A stretch of DNA of 64,000 bases from positions 6,758,001 through 6,822,000 of the forward strand of contig OY744463.1 of the NCBI GenBank assembly GCA_963556145.1, written 5' to 3'. This document shows positions 36,090 through 46,356 of the stretch, piece by piece. The stretch is from Hygrocybe punicea (Eukaryota; Basidiomycota; Agaricomycetes; Agaricales; Hygrophoraceae). The notes under the pieces are model-generated. The model ran no database searches. It worked only from the letters and a program-made list of their open reading frames with translations, and was not told the origin of the DNA. The stretch's first letter is position 1; each line of letters begins with the position of its first letter. The position numbers were made by a program, and so were the translations under genes.

Positions 36090-37709
36090 TGTTACATTTT
36101 CCAACTCCACTTCCAACTCCGGTACCCACTATGATGATTCTGCATTACCACACCTCCCTTTTTCATTCCCTTTTACCTTTTGTCTTCTTTTGGACATCAT
36201 TGTTTATTTTTGTTTTTGTTTTCCATTTATCCGTTCTTCTAAAACAGTCCAGACCAATCATGGACACATCCCCACATGACCTTGCTGTACCTGAATAGTC
36301 TCCTTGCTGATGGACATTATCGCCATTGTCTTTTCCCTTGCCCTGACATATTGTTTACTTCATCCCACAACAAACTGATACACAATGGCAGTACTCCTGA
36401 CACAGCTAATCACCATATTCATCATTAGCAGCATTACCATCACCTTCCTGATTGGTTTCTACCTTGTTATGATCTATCTTTGGCACTGACACGCTTCTGC
36501 CATTGATACTTCCGACTTTCACCTTGACAATATCTCACCACATAATTAACAATTGCCATACCTGGATATTTGGTTTCCACTTTTGTATTCCATGCCTACA
36601 ATTATCCTCCCTGATAATCTGATAACATTCCTTACCTGCATGTGTACTCTGAACAATCCTCAATCACAAGACATTTCACTGTTTCCTCCAATCTGACCAT
36701 CGCTGAGGCACACTCTGTCAGACTTCAACCACAGACCATACAACTTCCTAATACAGTGAACCAACCCCTACTGTGTATTGTTCACACATCATCACTTCAA
36801 TGCAGTACCCAATGTCTTATTCCACAGCTTGTCACTTGTGCCATGACTCAAAACCTGGAACCACATTCCTTTCTACTTTTCCATCTGTGACCTTGATTAC
36901 TCCTACATTCATTTACAACAATACCCTTTCTTGAAAGAATACCAACATCAGGTGGACATCTTTGTTCCATACACAGAACAAGACATTGCCCCTCAATACA
37001 TCATCAACACAGACATCATCATCCGGCACAGCTTACGCTGTTCACATGTTTGACCTCAACTGTTTCACTGTCCTAGTTGGTTTTCTCCCAACACATTCCT
37101 TTGTTTTCTTTCATACCAACCTTGCTGCTATATCCACACTACCTCATGACACTCCCTTCACCAATCCTATGCTGGACAGTGCCTCTCTCCAACCTGACCA
37201 TGCAATGCTCTTGTCAGAGTATCTAATTGCCCATTACAACAAGTGTCTTAAATTGGCAATTCTGCATATCACATGATCAGATGACAAATAATCAGTCATC
37301 CAGACCTCTTCTATCCCTCAATGACACCTGGGCCTCCAGTTGGATCGCGAGAACATTGACATGAGGGCACCTCATATCTGCCTCATGGTGAACCTATGGT
37401 GTAGTTGGACTTACTGTAGCTTCATGGTTCGACTTCTATTTACCTCCCCTCAAGACCAGTCACTATATCTACTGTTCTTGTAGTTGGTTCAGACTTTTTT
37501 TTCTTTTCTCTTCTTTACGTTTAGTCTGGTTCTTGGGGCCAACTCTACTTATCTTGAGTAACCCCCACAGTTCGCAATGACATTAGACCATGACCCTCCC
37601 TCTTAGCAGTGTTGTCTTAGTTGTAAAAAACTGCTGTTCTCTCCTCTGGAAATGGCCTCCCAGTTAAGTTGATTGTTGCTGGAGCCCACTGCAGAAGCGA
37701 TCCATAACA
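36090..37709 (+). mobile_element. Solo-LTR-like element Yd
   Basis: The complete 1,620-bp copy starts TGTTACATTTTCC and ends GATCCATAACA. Flanking pentamers ATAGT (36085-36089) and GTAGT (37710-37714) match 4/5. No internal retrotransposon genes. The conserved frame is extended to 104 codons at 36962-37276. Confidence 0.75.
36962..37276 (+). CDS. Conserved frame in Yd, 104 codons (status uncertain)
   Basis: Homologue of the 97-codon frames at 12550-12843 and 21792-22085. It is identical in layout through HYNKC, then reads 8 codons further because the shared stop is lost. No known domain. Confidence 0.28.
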   Translation: MFHTQNKTLPLNTSSTQTSSSGTAYAVHMFDLNCFTVLVGFLPTHSFVFFHTNLAAISTLPHDTPFTNPMLDSASLQPDHAMLLSEYLIAHYNKCLKLAILHIT

Positions 37710-38454
37710 GTAGTTAGGTCACTCCTGAGTACTTGTAAGTGTAATATACCTGTTTTCTACCAATGTATTTCTCCATGCTAGGACTATGTACACTTGCCCA
37801 GCAAGTGACTACCATGACATCTGGTCACAATGTGACCTGAGTCACTCACATCAACAAATGACAATGACCAACGACCAATGCGTGATGTTGAAGACATCGA
37901 GGGATGGGAAATGGCCAAGTTGGTGGTGCTCCCACCACTTGGCCTGCAGGTGCGTCGTTGCCTGGTCATCCTCCTACACCACTGACTTTGCTGTCTGGAC
38001 CCAGATCCCTCCTCAGACACTTGTTCTCAACATGAGACAAGACGAGAATGAGAACAAACAAGACGCTGACAAGATGAGCACAAAAGAGTTGCTGTTCTTT
38101 CTTGATGAGCCATTCTCATTGTGTCACGACTCTTGCCCCATCACGTCTCGTTCTCATCCCATCCTCATCTACTCTCATCATGTCTCATCCTGCTCCCATC
38201 TCATCTCATCCATTCCTGCTCCATCTTGTCCATTCCATTCCAATCCCATCTCCCTGCTGTGTTCCCCTCTACACCATACATTTGCATAGTGCCACGTCAA
38301 TTGATGTGCATGTCAGTAACACAAGGTAGATGTGGGCTGGAACCCACCAGGTTTCCTGCATGGGTCAATACCCACACCCAACCCACCACTACCTGCCATC
38401 TACTGCTAAAAAAAGACCTGTGGGTAGATGGGTATGGGTTGAAGCTGGTTCAGG

Positions 38455-39040
38455 TCAGTCTTCTCTCAGGTACTGCTATCAAGGCTATAGTGGCATATGT
38501 AACTGATTATGTTACAAAACCTGGTCTGAAAACATACACTATCTTTGACTCTATTCGGAGTGTTTTTACTAAAAATTCTGACATGCTGGGAGGATCCATG
38601 AAACAAAAAGACAAAGCTAGATGTTTGATAATACAGATAATTAATTCATTGACATCAAAGATGGAAATAGGTGGTCCAATGGCATCTTTATATCTGCTAG
38701 GTAATCCAGATCACTATACAAGCCACAAGTTTGTAACAGTGTATTGGAAAAGTTATGTGAGAGAAACAATGAAGGTGTTCAAATCTGACAAGGATACTGC
38801 CCAAAACAGTGAGACAGAAAAGGTTCTCTTGCAAAAAAACCAAAATCAATATGTTGGCTTTACAGCAGTCCATGATTACATGTATAGACCAGATACCTAT
38901 AATGTTACATGCCTATATGAATGGATACGAATGGCAAGACGAGTAAAAATACCTACTCCAACACAGAAAAATCATAATGCGCAAAACAGTGATGATGAGC
39001 TGGACTTGATTGATTCAAATGCAAAAAATCAACAATATGA
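38455..39040 (+). pseudogene. Helitron replicase/helicase gene fragment
   Basis: An open stretch reads AIVAYVTDYVTKPGLKTYTI, then KQKDKARCLI, SLTSKMEIGGPMASLYLLGN, PDHYTSHKFV, and VHDYMYRPD with CLYEWI. I recognise this run from the region between the Rep-like domain and the PIF1-type helicase of basidiomycete Helitrons. Neither the HUH nuclease motif nor helicase Walker motifs are present, so only an internal piece survives. GGGTA-type repeats border it on both sides (38330-38450 and 39045-39095), as if it had been captured or hit by a G-type element. Confidence 0.7.
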
Positions 39041-39095
39041 CAGGACACCCATGGGTATACCCATGGTGTTGCCTAATCCCAGACATGGGTACCTA

Positions 39096-39760
39096 GGCGA
39101 TCTTCTCCATGCTCCCTCTGCAGTTATTAATCTCCTCTCTGTTGGCTAATTGGTCAAGCACAGCTTTGGTTGCAATTTTGACCTTGGGAAGATTACCATC
39201 AGCACTCCACTACCTAAGTGCTTTGTCTGCTATCACCATGAGCTGGAGAACCAACTCAGCTTTGTGGACAACAAGTTTGTTCACCCCTCCCCCACTGTGC
39301 CATGTGTCAAGCTGTCTGCCTTCACCAAAACTCTTCCTTCTTGCGACCTTTGGCATGCTCATCTGGGTCATACTGGAGCCAATGCAGTCACTCTCCTAGC
39401 CTCCAAATCAACCAAGATTTCTCTTGCTGGTACAACTTTTTCCACCTGTGAGGCATGCATCATTGGAAGCATCCTCATGCTCCCCATCATACCTCCCCAT
39501 CTCACATGACCAGCCCTCTCACTTTGATCCACTGTGATATATGCAGTCCTTTTCCTGTTCAGACTCCCATGGCAAACACTATTTCATTGTCTTCCTCGAT
39601 GATGCCTTGACTCTCCAGCTTCTCACCATGAAGGACCAAGCACTATTCACCCTCATTTGGAAAAACAATTCAACTGCAAAATCAAAGCAATCAGGATGGA
39701 AAATGCTGGGAAACTCACAGGGAAGGCCTTCACATCTTATCTTGAGCTTCATGGCATTGC
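39096..39760 (+). pseudogene. Copia GAG-pre-integrase and integrase remnant
   Basis: In plus sense: LHAPSAVINLLSVG, then (after a stop) a frame with LPSCDLWHAHLGHTGANAVT (pre-integrase HLGH) and STCEACIIGS (zinc-binding CxxC region). Then come a broken integrase start (HGKHYFIVFLDDA) and ELHGIAVE. Several stops and frameshifts. It is cut at 39761, where the R(-) sequence begins, and the Copia RNase H part resumes only at 44834. Confidence 0.72.
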
Positions 39761-41682
39761 TGTAGAGGGTCGATGTCCCCCTGAGTCTGAATTCTCAATA
39801 TATCATGAATCCAGATGAACCCAATGCCTCCAAACGACTCACATTCAAACCTGACATGACATGACATGACTAGTAAATGACAGGGGTTTATTGCAGGTAC
39901 ATGCTGCCAACCTGTACTTGCACCCACATCTACCTGTACCCATAACCCACCGGGTTTTCGCTTCAAAACAAGCCTGGAATTATCCAAAATGGATAAGAAT
40001 CAACTGAGATATTAATCCTAACCAAAGGGTGTCAGCATAGAAGTGACAGTGGATGATCAGTGTTGGGAATAATAGTAAAAGGTGAAATGGAAGTAAAATT
40101 TAAAGCCGCCATCTAAAACTATGAAATAATGATGAACCCAGCAATGAACAGACTGAAAACGGATAAATAATAATGAACCCAATGATGCCGACGACATCAG
40201 GTACAGTGTGTCGGATCAGGTCAGGTTGGGAACAATGATAAAGATGATGAGGTCAACTATGAAAATCTAAGGGTCTACGAGGACAAGCAATTGAAGGGAT
40301 TAAAACATGATTCTGACTGTAAGGAAATGGGGACTAAGGGTATCTCTTTTTTTGTACAGTCGTCGGGGACCATTTTTATAGTACATGAGTGGGTAGTCTA
40401 CTTTCGGTCATGTCTATTTCAGCCAATGGCAAACTACAAAGAACAGTTGGAATGGGGATGAGAAGAGGGGGGTTGCGATGCAACGAAGACAGGAAAATGG
40501 AGGGGAAAATGAATGTCCAAGAAAAAGAGCTAAAAATTCATACATATCTCCAAAAGGATGAGGGGATGCGTATATAAGGCAAGTCCAAAGTCAGGAATTA
40601 AGTCCAATGAGATCCATCTCCTAGAATTGGGACTCCAGGGCTTATGAGGCTGCCAGATTTGGTCCAAAAGCGGCCATGACAAAGGAGCATATGTCGGGTC
40701 ATGTCACATCACATCACATCACATCAGGTTACATTGGGTTGGAATGCGAGTTGTTCGGAGGTGTCGGGTTTGTCCAGATTAGTGTATTGCACAGGTACAT
40801 GAACCCGTGCGGGTTTTTCCTACGGGTAGGCCCGGGTACGGGTATGGGTAGCCACATCGGGACCCGTGACAAACCTGTACCTGTGCCGCCAGGTACGGGT
40901 TTTCACGGGTTAGCTCATGGGTACTGTCATGGTCCCATGACATATGATTTCCTTCCACGGTTACTCCAAAATGGGTAATTCGGGTTTGGGTACAGTATTT
41001 CGGTTTGCACACCGTGTCAAAACCGTACCCGTTATCCACAGGTGACGGGTTTTCACGGGTCTGCCCCCAGGTAGGTTTTTTCTTTCCTATTTACTTTATT
41101 GTCAATATTATTATTATAATTTCTTTACTTTAGCTAAGTTCACGTGATACTCTACAACTGTGACAAGCGCAAACAACAACAAGAAACCCACGGCAACCGC
41201 AACGACAACCACAGCCTGTTGTTTTCAACAATGACATGGCAACGGGTGTGGGTGCCAGGGCACCCCAGGTAAGCATTCTATTCATTTATTCATTTATTCT
41301 ACTAACTACTTAAATACTTTTAGGTTTTTTTCCCGTACCCTCGCGCCAAACGAACGTGAACATGGCAACAGCAACAAGCAGATGTGATGCAGCCGAGAAT
41401 GGGGACAACCCAGGCCAACCATGACGGCAAGAACGAGGACGACGGGAATGAGGACGACGGGGTAAACGAAGACAAGAACGATGACGAACGCAACAACAGC
41501 GAGAACGGGAAGACGACGACAAAGTGGGAACGGCAACTACGACTAGTGTTGCCGAAGTTCAGTTCGGTCCGGTTCCGAGCCTTTTTGGCGGAACCGCGAA
41601 CTGAACTTCGGGTCCGGTTTGGCGCATGGCCAAACCTGGACCCGGACGGCATTGAACCGTCTCGCCGCGTTCGGTCTGGGTT

Positions 41683-41791
41683 CAGACCGCGTCTGAACCC
41701 AGACCGCGTCTGAACCCAGACCGCGTCTGAACCCAGACCGCGTCTGAACCCAGACCGCGTCTGAACCCAGACCGCGTCTGAACCCAGACCG
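41683..41791. repeat. 17-bp minisatellite, six full units
   Basis: CAGACCGCGTCTGAACC repeats six times without change, plus a partial unit. Each unit contains the inverted pair CAGAC/GTCTG and matches the GGTTCAGA-type subterminal motif of element E. It may therefore be an amplified transposase-binding site; that is inference. Confidence 0.9.
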
Positions 41792-41896
41792 AGGTTGGCT
41801 CACCCCGTGAGCTCCGTTCTCCTCGCGAATGGCAGGCACGTATCAATTGATACGGCGCTACACTTTGCGAGGTAGTTGGGCTGCGGGGGAGCCGTC

Positions 41897-42560
41897 CGGT
41901 GCTGCTGCTGCTGCTGCTGCTGCCGTCGCGTTGCTGCTGTTGCTGCGGCCATTGGCGTTGTTGTTGCTGCTGCTGCTGCCGCTGCCGTTGCTGCCGTTGC
42001 TGCTGTTGCTGCTGTTGCTGCTGCTGCCATTGCCGTGGCGTTGCTGCCATTGCCGTGGCGTTGCTGCTGTTGCCGCCGTTGCCGCTGTTGCTGCCATTGC
42101 TGCTGCTGCCGTCACTGCTGCCGTCATTGCTGCCGTCGTTGCTGCCGCTGCCGGCGCTGCTCCTGCTGCCGTCGCCATTGCTGCTGCCACTGCTGCCGCT
42201 GCTGTCGTGGCCGTTGCTGCTGCTGCTGCCGTTGCCATTGCCGTTGCTGCTGCTGCTGCTGCTGGCCGTCGTGGTTGTCGTTGCCGTTGTTGTTGCCGCC
42301 GCTGGTGGTAGTGGTGGTGGTGGTGGTGGTGGTGGTGTTGCAGCTGTCGCGCATCCGTTGCTGCCGGCGCTGCTGCTTCTGTTGCTGCTGCCGTTGCTGC
42401 CAGTGCTGCTGCTTCTATTGCTGCTGCTGCTGCTTCTGCTGTTGCTGCTGCTGCTGGCCGTTGCCATCGTCGTTGCCTGGTTGCCATAGCCGTTCCCATT
42501 TCTGTTGCCGCCGCTGGTGGTGGTGGTGGTGGTGGTGGTGGTGTTGCAGCTGTCGCGCGT
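41897..42560. repeat. CTG/CAG-rich trinucleotide tract
   Basis: Imperfect CTG/GCC/GTT triplets run with two GGTGGTGGT blocks (about 42305-42335 and 42517-42542). Because triplets such as GCN, CAG and AAC encode no stops, long frames are open on both strands (41876-42784 plus, 42647-41682 and 42808-41858 minus). On the minus strand it reads as Q/S/N/G- or A/T-rich low complexity. Coding is not demonstrated. Confidence 0.8.
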
Positions 42561-43057
42561 CCGTTGGCATTGGGTTGGCATTGGCATCCATCTTGTGCCA
42601 AGATGGGTGTGGCCGCGACGTGGTCGCGGTCGAGTTCCCTGTCGCAAATGACATTAGTAAAGTTAAGAAAAGCTTGAAACTGACCTTCGCGTTGAGTGTT
42701 GATGTTGTGTTGCGTGTTGATGTTGTGTTGCGTGAAAGCTACACGGTCACGGCCGGTCACATGATACCATTTAACACGAAATAGTAAGTCAAGAAATACG
42801 AAAAACAAATGAAATAAATACCGTAAAAATAGCTGCGTTTGCGGTTTGGACGCGGTTTGGAGCCGTTCAGGAAATCCGGCGGGCCTTGAAACCCGGAACT
42901 GAACCCGCGGTCCGGTTCAGCACTTGGCTGAACTTAGACTGAACCTCAGGTTCGGTTCGGGGTTTGAACCAGGTTCGGCTAGGTTCGGAACCGAACTACG
43001 GCAACACTAACTACGACAACGGGGGAACAGGACAATGAGGACAATGGAGACCGGGAC

Positions 43058-43190
43058 AAGAAGGACGATGGCAACGGGGATGACGACAATGGCAATGGGG
43101 ATGACAACAACGGCAACGGGGATGACAACAACGGCAATGGGGATGACAACAACGGCAACGGGGATGACAACAATGGCAACGACGAGGACA
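43058..43190 (+). repeat. 21-bp repeat encoding acidic DDNNGNG units
   Basis: The unit GGGGATGACAACAACGGCAAC recurs about six times with small changes. In frame it reads GDDNNGN, the same composition as acidic exons at 31650, 32750 and 33610 in other cassette-bearing elements. Element E interrupts the same exon just upstream, at 41544-43009. Confidence 0.75.
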
Positions 43191-44833
43191 GCAAGCACGG
43201 GAACAGGGACGGGGGCAATGGACGACGGAAATGAGGCGGACGCCCATGGGACATCCCCAGCCCCATCCAACCTTGCGAAAACACGGAGCACATCAATTGA
43301 CGTGCCCCCGTTGTTCGCGAGTAGGGTATAACATGGGTATGGGCACTTACATACAGAACAAAATATCCATATTGTTGGAATAACATGGACTTTTGGTGGG
43401 TAATTGGTCTTGAAAATTCTTGGCAAACCTATGTCCATCATTCCCATCATTATCCACACTGTATACAATAGATAAAACCCATAAAATATTGCATATAGAC
43501 TCAAAAGAAAAATTCACCCCCTGCCATGTCCGCGTTTTTGCGTACATTATACCCATGGGTTTAAACCCATGAAACCCGTCACATTGTGTGCACAATAGTG
43601 CCTTTTATCATGCACAATTATATCCAACACTTTGCAGCCATCTTATTTAACATAAAATGCACTTTTTCTCCCTATACCACAAAGTGAATACATGTAAATT
43701 GAGTCTATAAACTTCAAAACAAATTGCAGGATCAAAAACCCGTGAGTTACCCATGATGAACCCTATTCGTGAGGTAGTGAGCACGCGCAGATGCCCATGG
43801 AAACTCCCCAGCCCCATCCAACCTCAACGACGGGAACAGCAGCGGGGAGTGGTGCACCCACCCCTGCTGCACCAGGTAGGTCAATTTTTTTACTTTTTAT
43901 ATTATACAAACTAATTCAACGACAATAACGGCAAACCACGACAGCAGGTCCCCACCCCCGCGTCTCGTTCACACCCCCGCTAACACCTCGCAAACGGCAC
44001 ACCAACGTCGGTGTGCCGTTCGCGAGGTTACAGGAACCACAATTGCATGCCCCCACCCCCCACTAAAACCTCACGAGTGGCACTCCTGTGCCATTCGCGA
44101 GGTTCCTGGCACCAGTGCCCAGGTCCCCACCCCCCTGGCCAACACCTCGCAAGTACGCAACCCCAACGTCAATTGACGTTGGGCTGCATTGGCGAGGTTG
44201 CAGGGGGTTCAAGACCTCACCAGTGACACCTCACCAGCACCCCACCACATTGTGGTGGGATACCCCCGGGTAACTAGGCGTACCCAGACCCATACCCACC
44301 AGAACCCGTACCCATCGCCACAGGTACAGGTAAAGCCAGGTATGGGTACAGGTACACCCAGTTGTACCCAGGGGTTACCCATGCCATTAACTAGTCCAGA
44401 TTCGTGAGATATCGACAATATGGACTCAGGGGGATGTTGAGTCTCTACACCATACCCGTACTGACATTACCCATGGGGTTTAAAAACCCATGTCATTCAC
44501 TAGACATGACCTGATGTATACTGCTTTGTCACAGCTGCTTTTGGACCAAATCCAGCAGGCTCATAAGCCAAGGAGTCCCAAGGGACAGATCTCATCGGAC
44601 ACAATTCCTGACTTTGGACTTGCCCTATATGTGCATCCCCTCATCCTTTTGGAGATAAATATGACTTTTAGATCTTTTTCTTGGACATTCATTTTCCCCT
44701 CCATTTTCCTGTCTTCATCACATCACAACCTCCTCTTCTCATCCCCATTCCAACTTTTCTTTGTAGTTTGACCAAAATAGACATGACCAAAAGTAGACTT
44801 GCCTTGCAATATCCGCTCAGAGTATCATAACTT

Positions 44834-45224
44834 ATGGGGAAGTTGCTCTTCCTGTCCATCTGCATGCGTCCAGACATTTCTTATGTCCTCAACCATCTCA
44901 CTCAACATAACTCAGATCCCCGTCCCAACCACCTAACTGCTGCCAAATGTATCCTTCATTATCTCAAATGCTCCCAGAATCTTGCCATTCACTTCAAGTC
45001 CACCTCATCACCAATGTCTCTTCTAGGCTACTCAGACTCTGATTGGGTGGGCCTTCAAGATTGTGTCTCAGTTTCTGGCAACTGCTAGTTCTATGGTGAC
45101 TGTCTGATTGACTGGGCCTCTAAATGACAGCACACATTGGCTCTCTCATCAACTGAGGCTGAATACATGACACTCACCATTTGCCTACAGACTGGTCTTT
45201 GGCTTTGTTCTTCTCTTACTCAGG
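44834..45224 (+). pseudogene. Copia RT end / RNase H remnant
   Basis: In plus sense: SICMRPDISYVLNHLTQ, AAKCILHYLKC and LLGYSDSDW (the usual start of Copia RNase H). After a stop come DWASK and LALSSTEAEYMTLT with LQTGLWL. This is the same Copia copy as at 39096-39760. It resumes after the R(-)/G2 insertion and is cut again at 45225. Confidence 0.77.
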
Positions 45225-46112
45225 CATCAGGAAAATTACAAGCCCTTTTTTTGCACCTTGGAGGCTCTTGACCTTTTTTGAAACCTCTTGAACTTTTTTC
45301 TGAGGTTTTTTCATCTTTTTTAACAACTTCTGCTACCTTATGGCACTTTGAGTCACTTGGAAATATTTACTACATAATATCCCTTGCACACCTTTTCACC
45401 CTTTTCAACTTTTTCCCACCTTTTCAAACTTGGATTACTTTGACTCCTTTAGCACTTTGCTTACTTGTTGGTCCTTTACAATTAATCATTTTACTTGTCT
45501 TACCACTTTTGACCTTATGACCTTGGATCACTTTTCACCTTTGATGCCTTTTCTTCTTTTTTTCTACTTTTCCCATCTTTTTCAAAGTGAATTACTTTGA
45601 AAAAGGATACCTCTTGTCCCAAGACAAAGAACTTTTCTAAGCCGGGTCCATTTCTTGAAAAAGTTGTTTTGTCTTTGGAAAAGAAGAATCTCTTGAAAGC
45701 TTTTCCATATCTTTTGTGGTTTGTTAGCCTTTTTTACAGGTTATTTAAATACTTCTGAATGAATACTTTCAGTTTCAAAATAAATCGTGTACAGTATACA
45801 TTTGAAACTTCAATAATTTCAGTAAATGTCTTATTATTGAAGAAGTACTGTAAAATTGTCAATCAACACTGGTAATGTACTTTGTTTCAAAATATTGGAT
45901 CATTATGATTTTGAATGCTTTTTGAATACTGGTGCAACAATATGATAACAATATGTAGTATACCCTCCCAATAAATTCAGTATATGGACCATGTGTGGCC
46001 AGCCTGTCTGCGAGGTGGAATTCGGGTGCTGGGGCCTTGCACCGGCCTTCAGCCATACATGGGCCTCTTCGTCTGGATGTCCCGATGCGTCCGCGTTGAA
46101 CCAGACAACTTC

Positions 46113-46356
46113 CACCTCACGAGAGAGCCACGCACGTCAATTGACGTGGCCGGCATCTTCGCGAGGTGGGAATGGGGTGCCCTGCCCTGCCCTGCCCTGC
46201 GGATACTCCATCTGACCTCGCGAGAGAGCCGCGCACGTCGGTTGACGTGGCCGGCGTCTTCGCGAGGTGGGATTGGGGGGTGCCCTGCAGTGACTCCATC
46301 TGACCTTGCGAGAGATCGGCGCATGTCAGTTGACGTGGCCAGCATCTTCGCGAGGT
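46113..46356. repeat. Three consecutive copies of the compound palindrome
   Basis: Units at 46113-46167, 46216-46268 and 46302-46356 each have a CCTCACGAGAG/CCTCGCGAGAG left arm, a central ACGTCAATTGACGT (or GTCGGTTGAC, GTCAGTTGAC) and a CTTCGCGAGGTGG right arm. Pieces of GGTGGGAATGGGGTGCCCTG follow each. This is the only place where the motif is tandemly arrayed. Confidence 0.85.

Larger units (their letters stand above)
41544..43009 (-). mobile_element. hAT-like element E, GC-rich, probably young
   Basis: Left TIR TAGTGTTGCCGAAGTTC; right TIR TAGTGTTGCCGTAGTTC. A perfect 8-bp duplication ACTACGAC lies at 41536-41543 and 43010-43017. The 1,466-bp element interrupts the acidic-repeat exon of G3. 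Its subterminal zones iterate GGTTCGG/GAACCG. It has a palindrome copy at 41816-41874, six 17-bp tandem units, and about 660 bp of CTG/CAG-rich sequence. It keeps many CG dinucleotides, unlike the older elements. Confidence 0.87.
40780..44393. mobile_element. hAT-like element G3
   Basis: Left end TAGTGTATTGCACAGGTACA; the right end read inward is TAGTTAATGGCATGGGTAAC. A perfect 8-bp duplication GTCCAGAT lies at 40772-40779 and 44394-44401. GGGTAC-type iterations fill both subterminal regions. The interior has several intron-like GTAGGT...TTAG and GTAAGC...TTTAG segments. An acidic repeat exon is at 43015-43220, GVVHPPLLHQ at about 43845-43875 is followed by GTAGGT, and there are four palindromes (43270-43322, 43985-44030, 44066-44103, 44143-44198). 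Element E is inserted at 41544. Confidence 0.82.
40390..44449 (+). mobile_element. LTR-like repeat R(+), split by G3
   Basis: 40390-40779 plus 44394-44449 reconstruct an R copy that continues across the G3 insertion (GTCCAGAT then TCGTGAGATATCGACAATAT, matching the sense of R(-)). The 5' limit is unclear and may lie near 40061 (TGTTGGGAATAA). The 3' end is CTCTACA at 44449. Confidence 0.5.
39871..44502. mobile_element. hAT-like element G2 hosting R(+), G3 and E
   Basis: Left end TAGTAAATGACAGGGGTTTA; the right end read inward is TAGTGAATGACATGGGTTTT. The 8-bp duplication GACATGAC is perfect (39863-39870 and 44503-44510), though the left one lies in a short ATGAC tandem. The true size is small: most of the 4.6 kb is later insertions. 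GGGTA-type subterminal repeats occur at both ends. Confidence 0.7.
39761..44808 (-). mobile_element. LTR-like repeat R(-), split by G2
   Basis: 39761-39870 plus 44503-44808 together form one copy of a repeat whose other copy, R(+), lies at about 40390-40779 plus 44394-44449. The halves align in opposite orientation, for example GATTTGGTCCAAAAGC, GTCATGTC and CTCAGGGGGA. The terminal CTCTACA in sense direction suggests an LTR or similar end. Flanks ATTGC and ATATC do not match cleanly, so the class is uncertain. It replaces most of the Copia integrase and RT. Confidence 0.5.

Noticed and set aside
40790..41080. Internal telomere tract from GGGTAC repeats
   Set aside because: The motif is not TTAGGG-like, occurs in both orientations, and is tied to TAGTGAATGG ends with 8-bp duplications.
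41683..41791. CRISPR-like array
   Set aside because: Units are contiguous 17-mers without spacers, in a eukaryotic transposon.
41682..42808. Three overlapping frames of 300-321 codons, two minus and one plus, over the CTG-rich tract
   Set aside because: They are open because triplet repeats without stop codons read through on both strands. The translations are pure low complexity, there are no bounded domains, and the region lies inside transposon E.
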